Origin: Chromatiales bacterium
GTDB taxonomy: Bacteria; Pseudomonadota; Gammaproteobacteria; UBA6429; Thiohalophilaceae
Direction of reading: 5' to 3'
Length of the DNA: 64,000 bases
Assembly (NCBI GenBank): GCA_026984045.1
Contig: JALSSV010000102.1
Coordinates: forward strand, 37,104-101,103
Both the position numbers and the translations under genes were made by a program. Shown here piece by piece: positions 38,278 through 47,505 of this stretch (position 1 is the first letter of the stretch; every line of letters begins with the position of its first letter). The notes beneath the pieces are model-generated. The model did not search any database, was not told the origin of the DNA, and worked only from the letters and a program-made list of their open reading frames with translations.

Positions 38278-38634
38278 ATGGACATCATCTACCTCAACGA
38301 TCTGCGCATCGACACGGTCATCGGCATCTTCGACTGGGAGCGGCGCATCAGGCAGACGGTCAGCTTCGATCTGGAAATGGGCGCCGACATTCGCAAGGCC
38401 GCGGCCTCCGATCACATCGACGACACCCTCAACTACAAGGCGGTGGCCAAGCGGCTGATCCAGTTCGTCGGCGAGAGCGAGTTCCAGCTCGTGGAGACCC
38501 TGGCCGAGAAGGTGGCCACGATCATCCTCGAGGAGTTCGGCGTGCCCTGGGTGCGGCTGCGGGTGAACAAGCAGGGTGCGGTGCGCGGTGCGCGGGACGT
38601 GGGGGTGATCATCGAGCGCGGCACGCGCGCCTGA
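38278..38634 (+). CDS. folB: Dihydroneopterin aldolase
   Basis: A 118-residue folate-pathway enzyme with DIIYLNDLRIDTVIGIFDWE at the start, a catalytic Glu in FDWERR and a Lys in RVNKQGA. It is followed by folK with three bases between them, so one operon is likely. The AUG is in a UUGAAACACAUG context; UUG at 38269 is an alternative start in frame, less likely. Confidence 0.95.
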   Translation: MDIIYLNDLRIDTVIGIFDWERRIRQTVSFDLEMGADIRKAAASDHIDDTLNYKAVAKRLIQFVGESEFQLVETLAEKVATIILEEFGVPWVRLRVNKQGAVRGARDVGVIIERGTRA

Positions 38635-38637
38635 GCC

Positions 38638-39129
38638 GTGGCCCGGGTGTACATCAGTCTCGGCAGCAACATTGACGCGCCGCGTCACCTGCGTGCCGGG
38701 GTGGCCGCCCTGCGCGAACACTTCGGCGAGCTGGAACTGTCTTCCGTGTACGAGAGCGAGGCCGTGGGCTTTGCCGGCGACAATTTCCTGAACCTGGTGG
38801 CCGGCTTCGATACGGATTTGCCGATCCCCGCCGTGCGCGACATCCTGCATCGCATCGAGGACGCCAATGGCCGGCTGCGCACTGGCCCGCGTTTCTCGGC
38901 CCGCACTCTCGATCTGGATCTGCTGCTCTACGACGACGTGGTGCAGGGCCCCGAACCCGGTCCGGAACTGCCCCGCGACGAGATCCTGAAAAATGCCTTC
39001 GTGCTCTGGCCGCTGGCCGAAATCGCCCCGAATCGGCGCCATCCCACCGACGGCCGTACCCTGGCCGAACTGTGGCAGGTCTTCGACCGGGATGCCCAGC
39101 GGCTTTGGCCCGTGCCCTTCAGCTGGTGA
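38638..39129 (+). CDS. folK: 2-amino-4-hydroxy-6-hydroxymethyldihydropteridine pyrophosphokinase
   Basis: A 163-residue kinase with GUG start. RVYISLGSNIDAPRHLR at the start and the GPRFSARTLDLDLLLYDD motif with acidic magnesium ligands are typical. It transfers pyrophosphate from ATP to the pterin alcohol made by FolB. Confidence 0.95.
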   Translation: MARVYISLGSNIDAPRHLRAGVAALREHFGELELSSVYESEAVGFAGDNFLNLVAGFDTDLPIPAVRDILHRIEDANGRLRTGPRFSARTLDLDLLLYDDVVQGPEPGPELPRDEILKNAFVLWPLAEIAPNRRHPTDGRTLAELWQVFDRDAQRLWPVPFSW

Positions 39130-39426
39130 TGTTCCGGGCATCGCCGATTTCAATAACGCCAGGTCATTGAAATCATGTGGGAAGGAGAAACCGGGTTTTT
39201 GTCCCGGGTTGAAAGGTCCAGGGCGGGATTTTTTCGACAACCTGTCGAAGTGGCAGTGAATCGCTGCCAGAACTGATCCGGATCAAATTCCCTGTCATTT
39301 CTGCAATACCTCGGAGGCCTGGCCTAAAGTCCGCTTCCTGTGGGTCGAAATGGAGGTGTCCTGGGAGTATCCCCTCCCCGCGACCACACCCATTTTCATT
39401 TGCGCACTCGAAGGACAAGAACCCCG
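39130..39426. other. Gap of 297 bases before the chemoreceptor gene with an FNR-like site
   Basis: No coding frame is supported. The stretch holds TTTTTTCGACAACCTGTCGA (a short palindrome TTCGACA/TGTCGAA near 39233-39249) and the FNR-like site at 39273-39286. Confidence 0.4.
39273..39286. promoter_or_regulatory. FNR-like box before the chemoreceptor gene
   Basis: CTGATCCGGATCAA differs from TTGAT-N4-ATCAA at one position. It lies 141 bases before the start codon. A plausible FNR target in view of the FNR gene and the perfect ccoN box in the same window. Confidence 0.5.
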
Positions 39427-41451
39427 ATGAATCTGCTGTTCGCTCCCGCTGTCAGGCTGCTGAATCGCCTGCGTCTCGATTACAAGTTTCTGTTGATTTT
39501 TCTGATCTTCATGATCCCGCTGGCCTATCTCGTGACAGCCGATGTCATGCATCAGGCACATCGGCTGCACAGGGCCGGGGATGAGCGTGCGGGCCTGGCC
39601 TATCTGCAGGCCTTGCGCCCGCTGTATGAGCGAATGGCCCAGGTGCGGGGCATGACCAATGCCTATCTGCAGGGCGCTCGGGAATTCAAGCCGCGCATCG
39701 AGACGCGGCGCAAGGCATTGGCGGCGGATCTGAACCGCCTGCGGAAGATCGCAGCGGCATTCGACGGTCCGGCCAGTCTTCGCGAAGAGGCTGCGCGCAT
39801 TGCCACAGACTGGTCCGCCCTGCAGGCGCGGGCTTTCCGGGGGCCGGCGGCCGAGGTCTTCGTGGCCCACACCGCGCTCATCGATCGGGTACTGGCCCAG
39901 ATGCAGGCGGTGGTGGAACGTTCGGGGCTGCTCATCGATCCGGAGCTGGACAGCCACTTCCTGATGGCGATGATCAGCCTGCGCATTCCGCACCTGGCCG
40001 AGACCCTGGGCAAGGCACGGGGCCTGGGAGCAGGCACTGCCGCCAGAGGGGGGCCGACACCAGCGGAGACTCTACGCCTTGGCGGTTTCCTGCAGACGAT
40101 CCGGAACGAGCGGGACGCCGTGGCCCATGCCGTCTCGGTCCTGGGCGAAGTGGCCCCGGCCAGCCATGCGGAGATGGAAGCACCAGCACGAAAGGCGCTG
40201 GCCGCTGTCGACGATTTCGTGCGCACCGCCGATTCCCGGCTGCTGCGCGCCAGGCCGGTGCATATCGAGCCTGCGCAGTTCTTCGCGATAGGCACGACGG
40301 CCATCTCGGCCGCGCTCTCCCTGGCTGATGCCGGCACCACCCGGCTTGGGGATATCCTGATGCAACGGACCATGCAGGCCCGGCAGGCCATGGGAATCGA
40401 GCTGGCCGGGGGGCTCGCAGTCACCCTGCTGGTGGTCTACCTCTTCATCGGCTTCAAGCGCAGCCTGACCTCGGCCATCGGGCGGGTCCAGACGACGGTG
40501 GCGGCACTGGCCGAATGTGATCTGACCCAGCCGGTACAGATGGATTCGCGGGACGAGATGCAGGCCATTGCGCGGGACATGAACGCCATGATCGAACGCC
40601 AGCGAAGCGTGATTGCCGATGTGATCGCTGCCAGTGACGAACTGTCAATGACGGCTGGAGAGGGAGCCGATATCGCCGCCCGCACCCGTGAGGCCATCGA
40701 GCGCCAGAACCAGGAAATCGAACAGGTGGCCACGGCCATGAACGAGATGTCGGCCACCGTCCAGGAAGTGGCGGGCAATGCCGGCAGCACGGCCGAGGCC
40801 ACGCGGCAGGCGGAGGCCGAGGCTGCCCGGGGCAAGCAGGTGGTGGCGGAGACGGTGACGGCCATCGGCGAGCTGTCGGAAGTGCTGGTTTCGGCCGGCG
40901 ACGTGATCCGGCGGCTGGACAGCGATGCCAACGAGATCGGCAAGGTGCTGGACGTGATCCGCGACATCGCCGAACAGACCAACCTGCTGGCCCTCAATGC
41001 GGCCATCGAGGCGGCGCGGGCCGGCGAGCAGGGCCGGGGGTTTGCGGTGGTGGCCGACGAGGTGCGTACCCTGGCCAGCCGCACCCAGACGTCCACCGAG
41101 GAGATCCAGGCCATGATCGAGCGCTTGCAGGGCAACGCCCGGGCCGCCGTGACCGCCATGGAACAAGGCAATGAACGCTCGCAGCACACCGTGGCCCAGG
41201 CCGAGGAAGCCGGTCGGGCCTTGCTGGCCATCACCGGCGCGGTGGAGCAGATCGCTCTGATGTCCCAGCAAATCGCCAGTGCCGCCGAGGAGCAGAGCTG
41301 TGTGGCCGAGGAAATCAACCGCAACGTCATCAACGTGCGGGAAATCGCCGCTGCCACCGCCGCCGACGCCCAGGCGGTATCGGCCAGCAGCGACAGCCTG
41401 CGCGATCTGGCCGGCCATCTGCGGGATCGCACCGGCCGGTTCCGGATCTGA
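39427..41451 (+). CDS. Methyl-accepting chemotaxis protein
   Basis: A 674-residue chemoreceptor. The first membrane helix is near residues 20-38 ([20 protein letters not shown]), followed by a roughly 300-residue periplasmic region, a second helix ([17 protein letters not shown]), a HAMP region and a signalling tip ([35 protein letters not shown]). The periplasmic part is helical, rich in Ala and Arg, and matches no sensor type I recognise. No che genes are nearby. Confidence 0.9.
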   Translation: MNLLFAPAVRLLNRLRLDYKFLLIFLIFMIPLAYLVTADVMHQAHRLHRAGDERAGLAYLQALRPLYERMAQVRGMTNAYLQGAREFKPRIETRRKALAADLNRLRKIAAAFDGPASLREEAARIATDWSALQARAFRGPAAEVFVAHTALIDRVLAQMQAVVERSGLLIDPELDSHFLMAMISLRIPHLAETLGKARGLGAGTAARGGPTPAETLRLGGFLQTIRNERDAVAHAVSVLGEVAPASHAEMEAPARKALAAVDDFVRTADSRLLRARPVHIEPAQFFAIGTTAISAALSLADAGTTRLGDILMQRTMQARQAMGIELAGGLAVTLLVVYLFIGFKRSLTSAIGRVQTTVAALAECDLTQPVQMDSRDEMQAIARDMNAMIERQRSVIADVIAASDELSMTAGEGADIAARTREAIERQNQEIEQVATAMNEMSATVQEVAGNAGSTAEATRQAEAEAARGKQVVAETVTAIGELSEVLVSAGDVIRRLDSDANEIGKVLDVIRDIAEQTNLLALNAAIEAARAGEQGRGFAVVADEVRTLASRTQTSTEEIQAMIERLQGNARAAVTAMEQGNERSQHTVAQAEEAGRALLAITGAVEQIALMSQQIASAAEEQSCVAEEINRNVINVREIAAATAADAQAVSASSDSLRDLAGHLRDRTGRFRI

Positions 41452-41481
41452 CGGGGGGAGCGATGCAGGGTGGCATCGCCA

Positions 41482-42216
41482 TCAACTGTTGAGGCTGCGT
41501 CCCCCGTCCACTGCCAGGATCTGGCCGGTGACATAGTGCGCGTCCTGGATGAAGTAACGGATCGCACCGGCAATGTCCTCGGGCGTCCCCTGACGCTTGA
41601 GGAAGGTGCGCGAGACGATCTTCTTCCGCCCGGCCTCGTCCAGGTGCTCCGGCCAGAGGATGGCGCCGGGGGCCACGCCGTTGACCCGCACCTCGGGGCC
41701 CAGCTCGGCGGCCAGGGCCTTGGTGAGCATCACCAGGCCTGCCTTGGCGATGCTGTAGACGGGAAATTCGCGCAGCGGCCGCTCGGCATGGATGTCCACG
41801 ATGTTGACGATGCAGCCGCCGGCCGCGCGCAGGAAGGGCGCCGCCGCCTGGGCGAGAAAGAAGGGCGCCTTGAGGTTGGAGCCGAGCAGATCGTCCCATT
41901 CGGCCTCGGTGACCTTGCCCATGGGGGTGGCGTAGAAGCTCGAGGCGTTGTTGATGAGCACGTCCAGCCGCCCCCAGGCCTCGGCGGCCTGTTCCACCAG
42001 CGCGGGCAGCAGATCCGTGTCGTGCAGATCGGCCTGCACCAGGGCCACCGAAGCGGGCCGGCGGCCCTCGAGTTCGGCCTGCAGGGCCTCGGCTGCCGCC
42101 CGCGAGCCGCGGTAGTGGATGACGATGTTCATGCCCGCCGCATGCAGGACGCGGGCGGTGGTGGCGCCGATCCGGTGGGCCGCGCCGGTGATGAGAACGG
42201 TCGGGTGCTCGTGCAT
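41482..42216 (-). CDS. Pteridine reductase-like short-chain dehydrogenase
   Basis: A 244-residue SDR enzyme. The N-terminal VLITGAAHRIGA (variant of TGxxxGIG), HYRGSRAAAEAL, NNASSF, and YSIAKAG (catalytic Tyr-Lys) match FolM/pteridine reductases. It is a few kb from folB and folK but on the opposite strand. The ATG at 42216 is divergent from the methyltransferase gene next to it. Confidence 0.85.
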   Translation of the reverse strand: MHEHPTVLITGAAHRIGATTARVLHAAGMNIVIHYRGSRAAAEALQAELEGRRPASVALVQADLHDTDLLPALVEQAAEAWGRLDVLINNASSFYATPMGKVTEAEWDDLLGSNLKAPFFLAQAAAPFLRAAGGCIVNIVDIHAERPLREFPVYSIAKAGLVMLTKALAAELGPEVRVNGVAPGAILWPEHLDEAGRKKIVSRTFLKRQGTPEDIAGAIRYFIQDAHYVTGQILAVDGGRSLNS

Positions 42217-42283
42217 GGCTGTGCTATCCTTCGGGCCTGTCCGCAAGGGCGCTACTTTACCCCAAACCCCGCTTCCCCTGCGC

Positions 42284-43453
42284 ATGCCGCCTTCCGTCTC
42301 CCTTCTCGACTGCGAACTGCCCGCGCCCGATCCGGACGCCCGGGCCCACGGCGAACGGGTCGCGGCGCATCTTGCCGAGGCCATCGAGGCGGCCGGCGGC
42401 GCCATTCCCTTCCGGCAGTTCATGGAGCTTTCGCTCTACGCGCCGGGGCTGGGCTACTACAGCGCCGGCAGCCGCAAGCTGGGTGCCGAGGGCGATTTCG
42501 TCACCGCGCCGGAGATCTCGCCGCTGTTCTCGCGCACCCTGGCGCGGGCCGTCGCGCCCTGGCTCTCGGCCCTGCCGGAGGACGCCGGCCTGCTGGAGGT
42601 GGGCGCCGGCAGCGGCCGCATGGCCGCCGATCTGCTGGCCGAACTGGCGCGCCAGGGCATGGCGCCCGGCTATGCCATCCTCGAGCGCAGCGCCGAGCTG
42701 CGCGCCCGCCAGCAGGCGACCCTGGCGGAACAGGCCGATCGCGTATGCTGGCTGGAGGATTTGCCGGCGGATTTCACCGGCGTGGTGCTGGCCAACGAAC
42801 TGCTCGACGCCCTGCCGGCGCACCGCGTGATCTGGCAGGACGGCGAGCACCGCGAAGCCTGGGTGGCCCGGGAAGGCGAGGCGTTCGCCTGGCGCAGTGG
42901 CCCCCTGAGCGATCCGCGCCTCGCCCCGCGCATGGCGGCCATCGCGGCCGCCGGCCTGCCCGAGCCTTACGTGAGCGAGATCAACCTCACCGCGGAAGAC
43001 TGGATCGCCACCCTCGGCGCGCGCCTGCGCCGGGGTGCCGTGCTGCTGCTCGACTACGGCTACGGCCGGCGCGAGTACTATCATCCCGAACGGCGCGAAG
43101 GCACCCTGGCCTGTCACTACCGCCACCGCCGCCATGCCGATCCCTTTCGCTTCCCCGGCCTGCAGGACATCACCTGCCACGTGGACTTCACCGCCATCGC
43201 CGACGCCGCCCTGGCCGCCGGTTTCCGGGTGGCCGGTTACACCACCCAGGCCCACTTCCTGCTCGGCAGCGGCCTGCCGGAACTGGCCGGCGTCGTCGAC
43301 GATCCCCGCGAGCAGCTGGCCATGGCCAATGGGATCCGCCGCCTCACCCTGCCCCAGGAGATGGGCGAGACGGTCAAGGTCATGCTGCTGACCAAGGAAC
43401 TCGACGCGCCCCGGCCCGGCTTCGGCCTGCGGGATCTGCGCTACCTGTTGTGA
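42284..43453 (+). CDS. DUF185/NDUFAF7-like class I SAM-dependent methyltransferase
   Basis: A 389-residue protein. Motifs IPFRQFMELSLYAPGLGYY, GDFVTAPEISPLF, LLEVGAGSGRMAADLL (SAM-binding) and VVLANELLDALP are signatures of the family, whose mitochondrial member NDUFAF7 methylates a complex I subunit. The bacterial substrate is not established. AUG at 42284. Confidence 0.85.
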   Translation: MPPSVSLLDCELPAPDPDARAHGERVAAHLAEAIEAAGGAIPFRQFMELSLYAPGLGYYSAGSRKLGAEGDFVTAPEISPLFSRTLARAVAPWLSALPEDAGLLEVGAGSGRMAADLLAELARQGMAPGYAILERSAELRARQQATLAEQADRVCWLEDLPADFTGVVLANELLDALPAHRVIWQDGEHREAWVAREGEAFAWRSGPLSDPRLAPRMAAIAAAGLPEPYVSEINLTAEDWIATLGARLRRGAVLLLDYGYGRREYYHPERREGTLACHYRHRRHADPFRFPGLQDITCHVDFTAIADAALAAGFRVAGYTTQAHFLLGSGLPELAGVVDDPREQLAMANGIRRLTLPQEMGETVKVMLLTKELDAPRPGFGLRDLRYLL

Positions 43454-43460
43454 ATCGGGA

Positions 43461-44732
43461 TCAGCCGTACCACAGCAGGGGCAGGTAGGTGATCAGCAGC
43501 ACCGCCACCAGCAGCACCAGCAGGAAGGGGAAGGTGGCGCGGTAGATGTCTTCCACCGGGCGGCCGAAGCGGTAGCTGGCGATGAACAGGTTCAGGCCCA
43601 CCGGCGGGGTGAGGTAGCCGAGCTGCATGTTGGCCAGGAAGATGATCCCCAGGTGCACGGGGCTGATGCCGTAGCCGAGGGCCACCGGCAGCAGCAGGGG
43701 CACCATGATCACCAGCGCCGAGAAGATGTCGAGGAAGGCGCCGAGGATCAGCAGTACGAGGTTGAGCAGGAGCAGGAAGGTGAGGCGATCGTCGATGTGG
43801 GCGCGGGTCCATTCGAACAGTTTCACCGGCACCTCGGCGTCCACCAGGAAGTTGGTGAAGGCCAGCGACACGCCGAGGATCAGCAGGATGCCGCCCACCA
43901 CGATCATCGACTCGCGCATGATCCGCGGCAGGGCGCGCAGCGGAATCTCGCGGTAGACGAACACCTCCACCAGCAGCACGTAGAGGGCGGTCATGGCCGC
44001 CGCTTCCGAGACGGCGAACCAGCCGCCGTAGATCCCGCCCAGCACCACCAGCGGCAGGGGCAGTTCCCAGCGGGCGTCCCTGAGCGCCGCCCAGGCGGCG
44101 CGGCGGTCGAAGGGCTGCAGGGGAATCACGTCGTGGCGGGTGCTCCACAGGCTCCAGATCCCGAGCAGGAACAGCATCAGCAGGGTGGGCAGGATGCCGG
44201 CCACGAACAGCTGGCCCAGGGAGAAGGGCGCGCCGATGTCGAGCTGCTGCACCACCACCGCATACAGGATCAGCGGCAGGGAGGGCGGCAGCAGCAGGCC
44301 CAGGCTGCCGGCGGAGGTCACCAGGCCCAGACTGAAGCGGTCGCCGTAGCCCACCTCGCGCAGGGCCGGGTAGAGCAGGGCGCCGAGGGCCACGATGGTC
44401 ACGCCGGTGGCGCCGGTGAAGGCGGTGAACAGGGCGCAGGCGAACAGGGTCACGGTGACCAGTTCCGCGGGCATCCAGCCCAGCAGGCTGCGCGACAGGC
44501 GCACCAGGCGGTGGGAGGTGCGGCTCTCGGCCAGCAGATAGCCGGCGAAGGTGAACAGCGGCAGGGCCACCAGCAGCGGGGTGTCGGTGAGGCGGTAGAT
44601 CTCGATGGCGATCACGGACAGATCCACCTCGCTGCTCCAGAAGCCGAGCAGGGCGGCGGCGGCGATCACCGCGAACAGGGGCGCGCCCGAGAGGGCCAGC
44701 AGCACCAGCAGCAGCACCGCCAGGCCGATCAT
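43461..44732 (-). CDS. dctM: TRAP transporter large permease (DctM family)
   Basis: A 423-residue membrane protein with about 12 helices; ALPLFTFAGYLLAES, FTGATGVTIVALG and NLVLLILGAFLDIFSAL are typical. It is the sodium-driven channel of a tripartite TRAP uptake system. Its start overlaps dctQ by four bases (AUGA). Substrate unknown. Confidence 0.93.
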   Translation of the reverse strand: MIGLAVLLLVLLALSGAPLFAVIAAAALLGFWSSEVDLSVIAIEIYRLTDTPLLVALPLFTFAGYLLAESRTSHRLVRLSRSLLGWMPAELVTVTLFACALFTAFTGATGVTIVALGALLYPALREVGYGDRFSLGLVTSAGSLGLLLPPSLPLILYAVVVQQLDIGAPFSLGQLFVAGILPTLLMLFLLGIWSLWSTRHDVIPLQPFDRRAAWAALRDARWELPLPLVVLGGIYGGWFAVSEAAAMTALYVLLVEVFVYREIPLRALPRIMRESMIVVGGILLILGVSLAFTNFLVDAEVPVKLFEWTRAHIDDRLTFLLLLNLVLLILGAFLDIFSALVIMVPLLLPVALGYGISPVHLGIIFLANMQLGYLTPPVGLNLFIASYRFGRPVEDIYRATFPFLLVLLVAVLLITYLPLLWYG

Positions 44733-45220
44733 GCCACGGGCTCCGCGGGTGGCCGCCCGCGCAGGGCCGAAAGGCCGTAGCGCAGGCCCATCACGGTGAA
44801 GCCGAAGGGGATGATGGCCTCGGTCAGCCACACGGGCACGGCGGCGAAGGCCGGATAGCCGTCGGCGAACTCCATGCGCACCAGCTCCCCGGCGTGCCAG
44901 GCCACGATCAGGCAGATGGCAGCGGTGAACAGATCGGTGAGGCGGTGCACGATTTCCCGGCCGCGCGGCGGCAGGCGGCGGGCGAACACGTCGATGTGGA
45001 TGTGTTCGTGGCGGCGGCTGGCGATCATGGCGCCCACCATGCCCAGCCACAGCACCAGGATCCGCACCAGGGGATCGCCCCAGGCCAGCCCCGCGTGGAG
45101 GAAGTTGCGCAGCAGCACCTGAGTGACGGCGAAGCCGATGGTGGCGGTGAGGATCGTCACCAGCACCGCCCCTTCCAGGCGCCAGAGCAGGCGGTGCAGC
45201 CGTTGCAGGGAGGGTGCCAC
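44729..45220 (-). CDS. dctQ: TRAP transporter small permease (DctQ family)
   Basis: A 163-residue membrane protein with four helices. The QVLLRNFLHAGLAWGDPLVRILVLWLGMVGA segment is the DctQ hallmark. It couples the binding protein to DctM. Start 13 bases from the binding-protein stop. Confidence 0.9.
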   Translation of the reverse strand: MAPSLQRLHRLLWRLEGAVLVTILTATIGFAVTQVLLRNFLHAGLAWGDPLVRILVLWLGMVGAMIASRRHEHIHIDVFARRLPPRGREIVHRLTDLFTAAICLIVAWHAGELVRMEFADGYPAFAAVPVWLTEAIIPFGFTVMGLRYGLSALRGRPPAEPVA

Positions 45221-45233
45221 GGGGATGACCGGT

Positions 45234-46235
45234 TCAGGGCGCGGCGCCGCGGCGCACCACGGCCAGGGAGTCCTCGAGGAGGCGCAGCAGGGCAGGATCG
45301 AAGTGCTCGGCCCGGCGCAGGTGGTCGCGGGCCCGGGCGGCCAGGGTTTCCCACTCCCGCCGGGCCTCGGGGGAGGGGGTGAGGAAGGTGATGCCCTGCT
45401 GGCGCAGGGCGGTCAGCGCCTGATGGTTGTCCCGGCGGTTGCGGCGATCGATTTCGCGGAAGGTCTGGCCCATCACCTCGCGCACGATGGCCTGGTCACC
45501 GGGGCTGAGGCGAGCGAAGGCGCGCTTGTCGATGATCATCAGGGCATGGCTGTAGAGCAGCGGCAGATCCAGCAGGTATTTCACCTGGGTGTGCCATTGC
45601 AGGGCCAGCGCGGCGATGGGCGGCGCGGCCACCGTGTCCACCAGGCCGGTCTGCAGGGCGGTGAGCACGTCGCCCATGGGCAGGGGAATGGGCTGGATGT
45701 CGAAGGCCTCGATGGCCTCCCGGGACATGCGATCGATGTCCGGCACCCAGGCCTTGTGCCGGCGCAGCTCGGCCACCGTGGTGACGGGTGCCTGCGAGAG
45801 CAGGTAGGCGAAGCCGCCTTCGGCGATGCCGAAGCTGACGAAGCCCTTCTTCTCCAGGCCGGCGAGGATGGGCCTGTCGAGCTTCGCGCGCACCGCGTCC
45901 ACCTCCTCGAGGTTGTGGAACAGCATGGGCAGGTTGTAGAGCTGGCTGTCGGGATACAGGGCGCTGATGGCGCCCGAGGCCACCGCGCCGCCCTGCAGTT
46001 GCCGCACGCGGATCTTGCGCAGCACCGCCTTGTCGTCACCCATCACCCCGCCCGGGTAGAACTTGAACTTCACCCGCCCGCTGGTGCGCTCGCGAATGGT
46101 CCTGGCCGCGGCGCGGAACTGCTGCATCCAGGAAGAGCCATCGGGCGAGAGGGTGGCGATCTTGAAGGTGGCCGCGTGGGTCAGGCCCAGGGGCAGGAGC
46201 AGGGCCAGGACGAGCAGGATCCGGATCGGGCGCAT
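45234..46235 (-). CDS. dctP: TRAP transporter substrate-binding protein (DctP family)
   Basis: A 333-residue periplasmic protein with a signal peptide (RILLVLALLLPLGLTHAA) and the DctP features FKIATLSPDGSSWMQQF, RVKFKFYPGGVMGDD and GLVDTVAAPP. The Arg that usually binds the substrate carboxylate cannot be confirmed by eye. First of dctP-dctQ-dctM, downstream of the TatT gene. Confidence 0.9.
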   Translation of the reverse strand: MRPIRILLVLALLLPLGLTHAATFKIATLSPDGSSWMQQFRAAARTIRERTSGRVKFKFYPGGVMGDDKAVLRKIRVRQLQGGAVASGAISALYPDSQLYNLPMLFHNLEEVDAVRAKLDRPILAGLEKKGFVSFGIAEGGFAYLLSQAPVTTVAELRRHKAWVPDIDRMSREAIEAFDIQPIPLPMGDVLTALQTGLVDTVAAPPIAALALQWHTQVKYLLDLPLLYSHALMIIDKRAFARLSPGDQAIVREVMGQTFREIDRRNRRDNHQALTALRQQGITFLTPSPEARREWETLAARARDHLRRAEHFDPALLRLLEDSLAVVRRGAAP

Positions 46236-46244
46236 GGCGTTTCC

Positions 46245-47132
46245 TCAGAAATAGTCCTCGGCCTCGGCCAGCAGGCGCCGGGCCTGCTGGCGGGCCAGCA
46301 TGTTGAGCAGGGTCAGGCCGGGGGCGTGCGGATCGGCTTCGAGCACCCTGTGCAGTTGCCGTTCATACAGCTTCCGGTCGAAGACCAGCCGCGCATAGTA
46401 GCGGGCATAGAGCACCCGGGCGGTCAGGTTGCGCCCGCCCGACAGCGCGATGGCCTTCTCGAAGTGGGCCCGGGCTTCCTCCGGCTTGCCGCCCATGGCC
46501 GGCGGCACCAGCGAGGCCATCACGCCCAGATACAGGTGGGCGTTGCCGTGCTGCCAGCCCTCGTCCAGTGCGATCACCCGCTGCATGAGGGCCTTGACCC
46601 GGGGCAGGTCGGCGACCACCGTCCAGTCGCCGGCATTGGCCTCGATCCAGCCGGCCCAGGCACTGCCCAGGGTGTAGAGGGCGGGCAGGTCGGCCCGCGC
46701 CAGCGCGGCCAGGCGCGGACCCAGTTCGGCAAAGGGCAGGGCCTGCAGATTGCACAGGTTTTCGCGCCATTGACAGGCGCCGCGCCGGGCGTAGTCGAGG
46801 GCGCGGGCCGCCAGGCGACGGCGCCGGTCGGGATCGTGGACGAACACGCCGGCATAGGCCCCATAGAGGGCCGAGGCCGACTGCAGCAGGCGCGGATCGT
46901 CCGGGTTCTGGCGCACGCGGCTGTCGAGCAACACCAGGTAGGCCGGCAGGGCGCTGGCCACGGTGGCCGGATCGTCGTGATCGAGCAGCGCCTGGCCCAG
47001 CTGGTCGGCCATGTCGCCGGTGGCCTGGGCGATCAGCGAACCGCAGCCGGACAGGCCGATCAGAAATGGCAGGACGAACAGCCAGCGCAGGCGGGACAGC
47101 AGGGGAGATCCTGATGGGCGGGCGGCGTCCAT
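46245..47132 (-). CDS. TRAP transporter TatT component lipoprotein
   Basis: A 295-residue lipoprotein with lipobox LSGC (about residue 30). It is helical, with TPR-like segments (WQHGNAHLYLGVMASLVPPA, KPEEARAHFEKAIALSGG). This is the TatT family, an accessory of some TRAP transporters thought to bind the substrate-binding protein and form a trimer. It is located just upstream of dctP. The AUG at 47132 is preferred over UUG at 47150. Confidence 0.85.
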   Translation of the reverse strand: MDAARPSGSPLLSRLRWLFVLPFLIGLSGCGSLIAQATGDMADQLGQALLDHDDPATVASALPAYLVLLDSRVRQNPDDPRLLQSASALYGAYAGVFVHDPDRRRRLAARALDYARRGACQWRENLCNLQALPFAELGPRLAALARADLPALYTLGSAWAGWIEANAGDWTVVADLPRVKALMQRVIALDEGWQHGNAHLYLGVMASLVPPAMGGKPEEARAHFEKAIALSGGRNLTARVLYARYYARLVFDRKLYERQLHRVLEADPHAPGLTLLNMLARQQARRLLAEAEDYF

Positions 47133-47225
47133 GGCCGTATTCTGCACCAAAACCCGACAGCGGACATCCTGCGGCAGGCCCCTCAGACGATTTACCTATG
47201 GGGGGCGGTGGGACTTTCTGGTATA

Positions 47226-47437
47226 GATAGCTGTTCCGAAATATCGATCAATCTTCGCTATAAGCACGAAGCCCTCATGGCCGGAAGGATGTAGCGTGAC
47301 CTTCGGCCGCAGGGATGCGGCCGCAGAGCCTACATGGATGCATTCACGGCGTGTCACGCAACACCCTTCCGGCCATGAGGTCGGCCGTCCGGCTTGGGTA
47401 GCCAGCAACAAAATGACGCATATTTCGGAACAGTTAT
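47226..47437. mobile_element. MITE-like element with 14-bp terminal inverted repeats around hairpin copy 2
   Basis: CTGTTCCGAAATAT (47231-47244) and ATATTTCGGAACAG (47419-47432) are perfect inverses; GATA on the outer side of each extends the match to about 18 of 19. The enclosed 174 bases include the long hairpin with no coding capacity. The outermost bases (47226, 47437) are estimates. Confidence 0.5.
47273..47380. repeat. Long hairpin element, copy 2 of 3 (inverted relative to copy 1)
   Basis: Arms CCTCATGGCCGGAAGG...GCGTGAC (47273-47300) and the inverse at 47353-47380 match at 26 of 28 positions. The centre, read on the minus strand, is ACGCCGTGAATGCATCC...GTAGGCTC...GCGGCCGAAG, nearly the same as in copy 1. 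The arms differ from those of copies 1 and 3. Confidence 0.83.
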
Positions 47438-47505
47438 CCATGTTTTTCTGTCTCCACAACAACAAGCAAGAAGAAGGATTTCCCCTGCCGGGGTCGGGAT
47501 GAGGC

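Larger units (their letters stand above)
47133..47505. other. Gap of 373 bases with a repeat inside terminal inverted repeats
   Basis: No coding frame. Holds copy 2 of the long hairpin (47273-47380), bounded by CTGTTCCGAAATAT at 47231-47244 and its exact inverse at 47419-47432. The remaining bases include the start region of the response regulator and an upstream region of the TatT gene. Confidence 0.55.

Noticed and set aside
45123..47114. 663-codon plus-strand frame opposite dctP and tatT
   Set aside because: Crosses two real genes on the opposite strand; amino-acid composition is non-natural.
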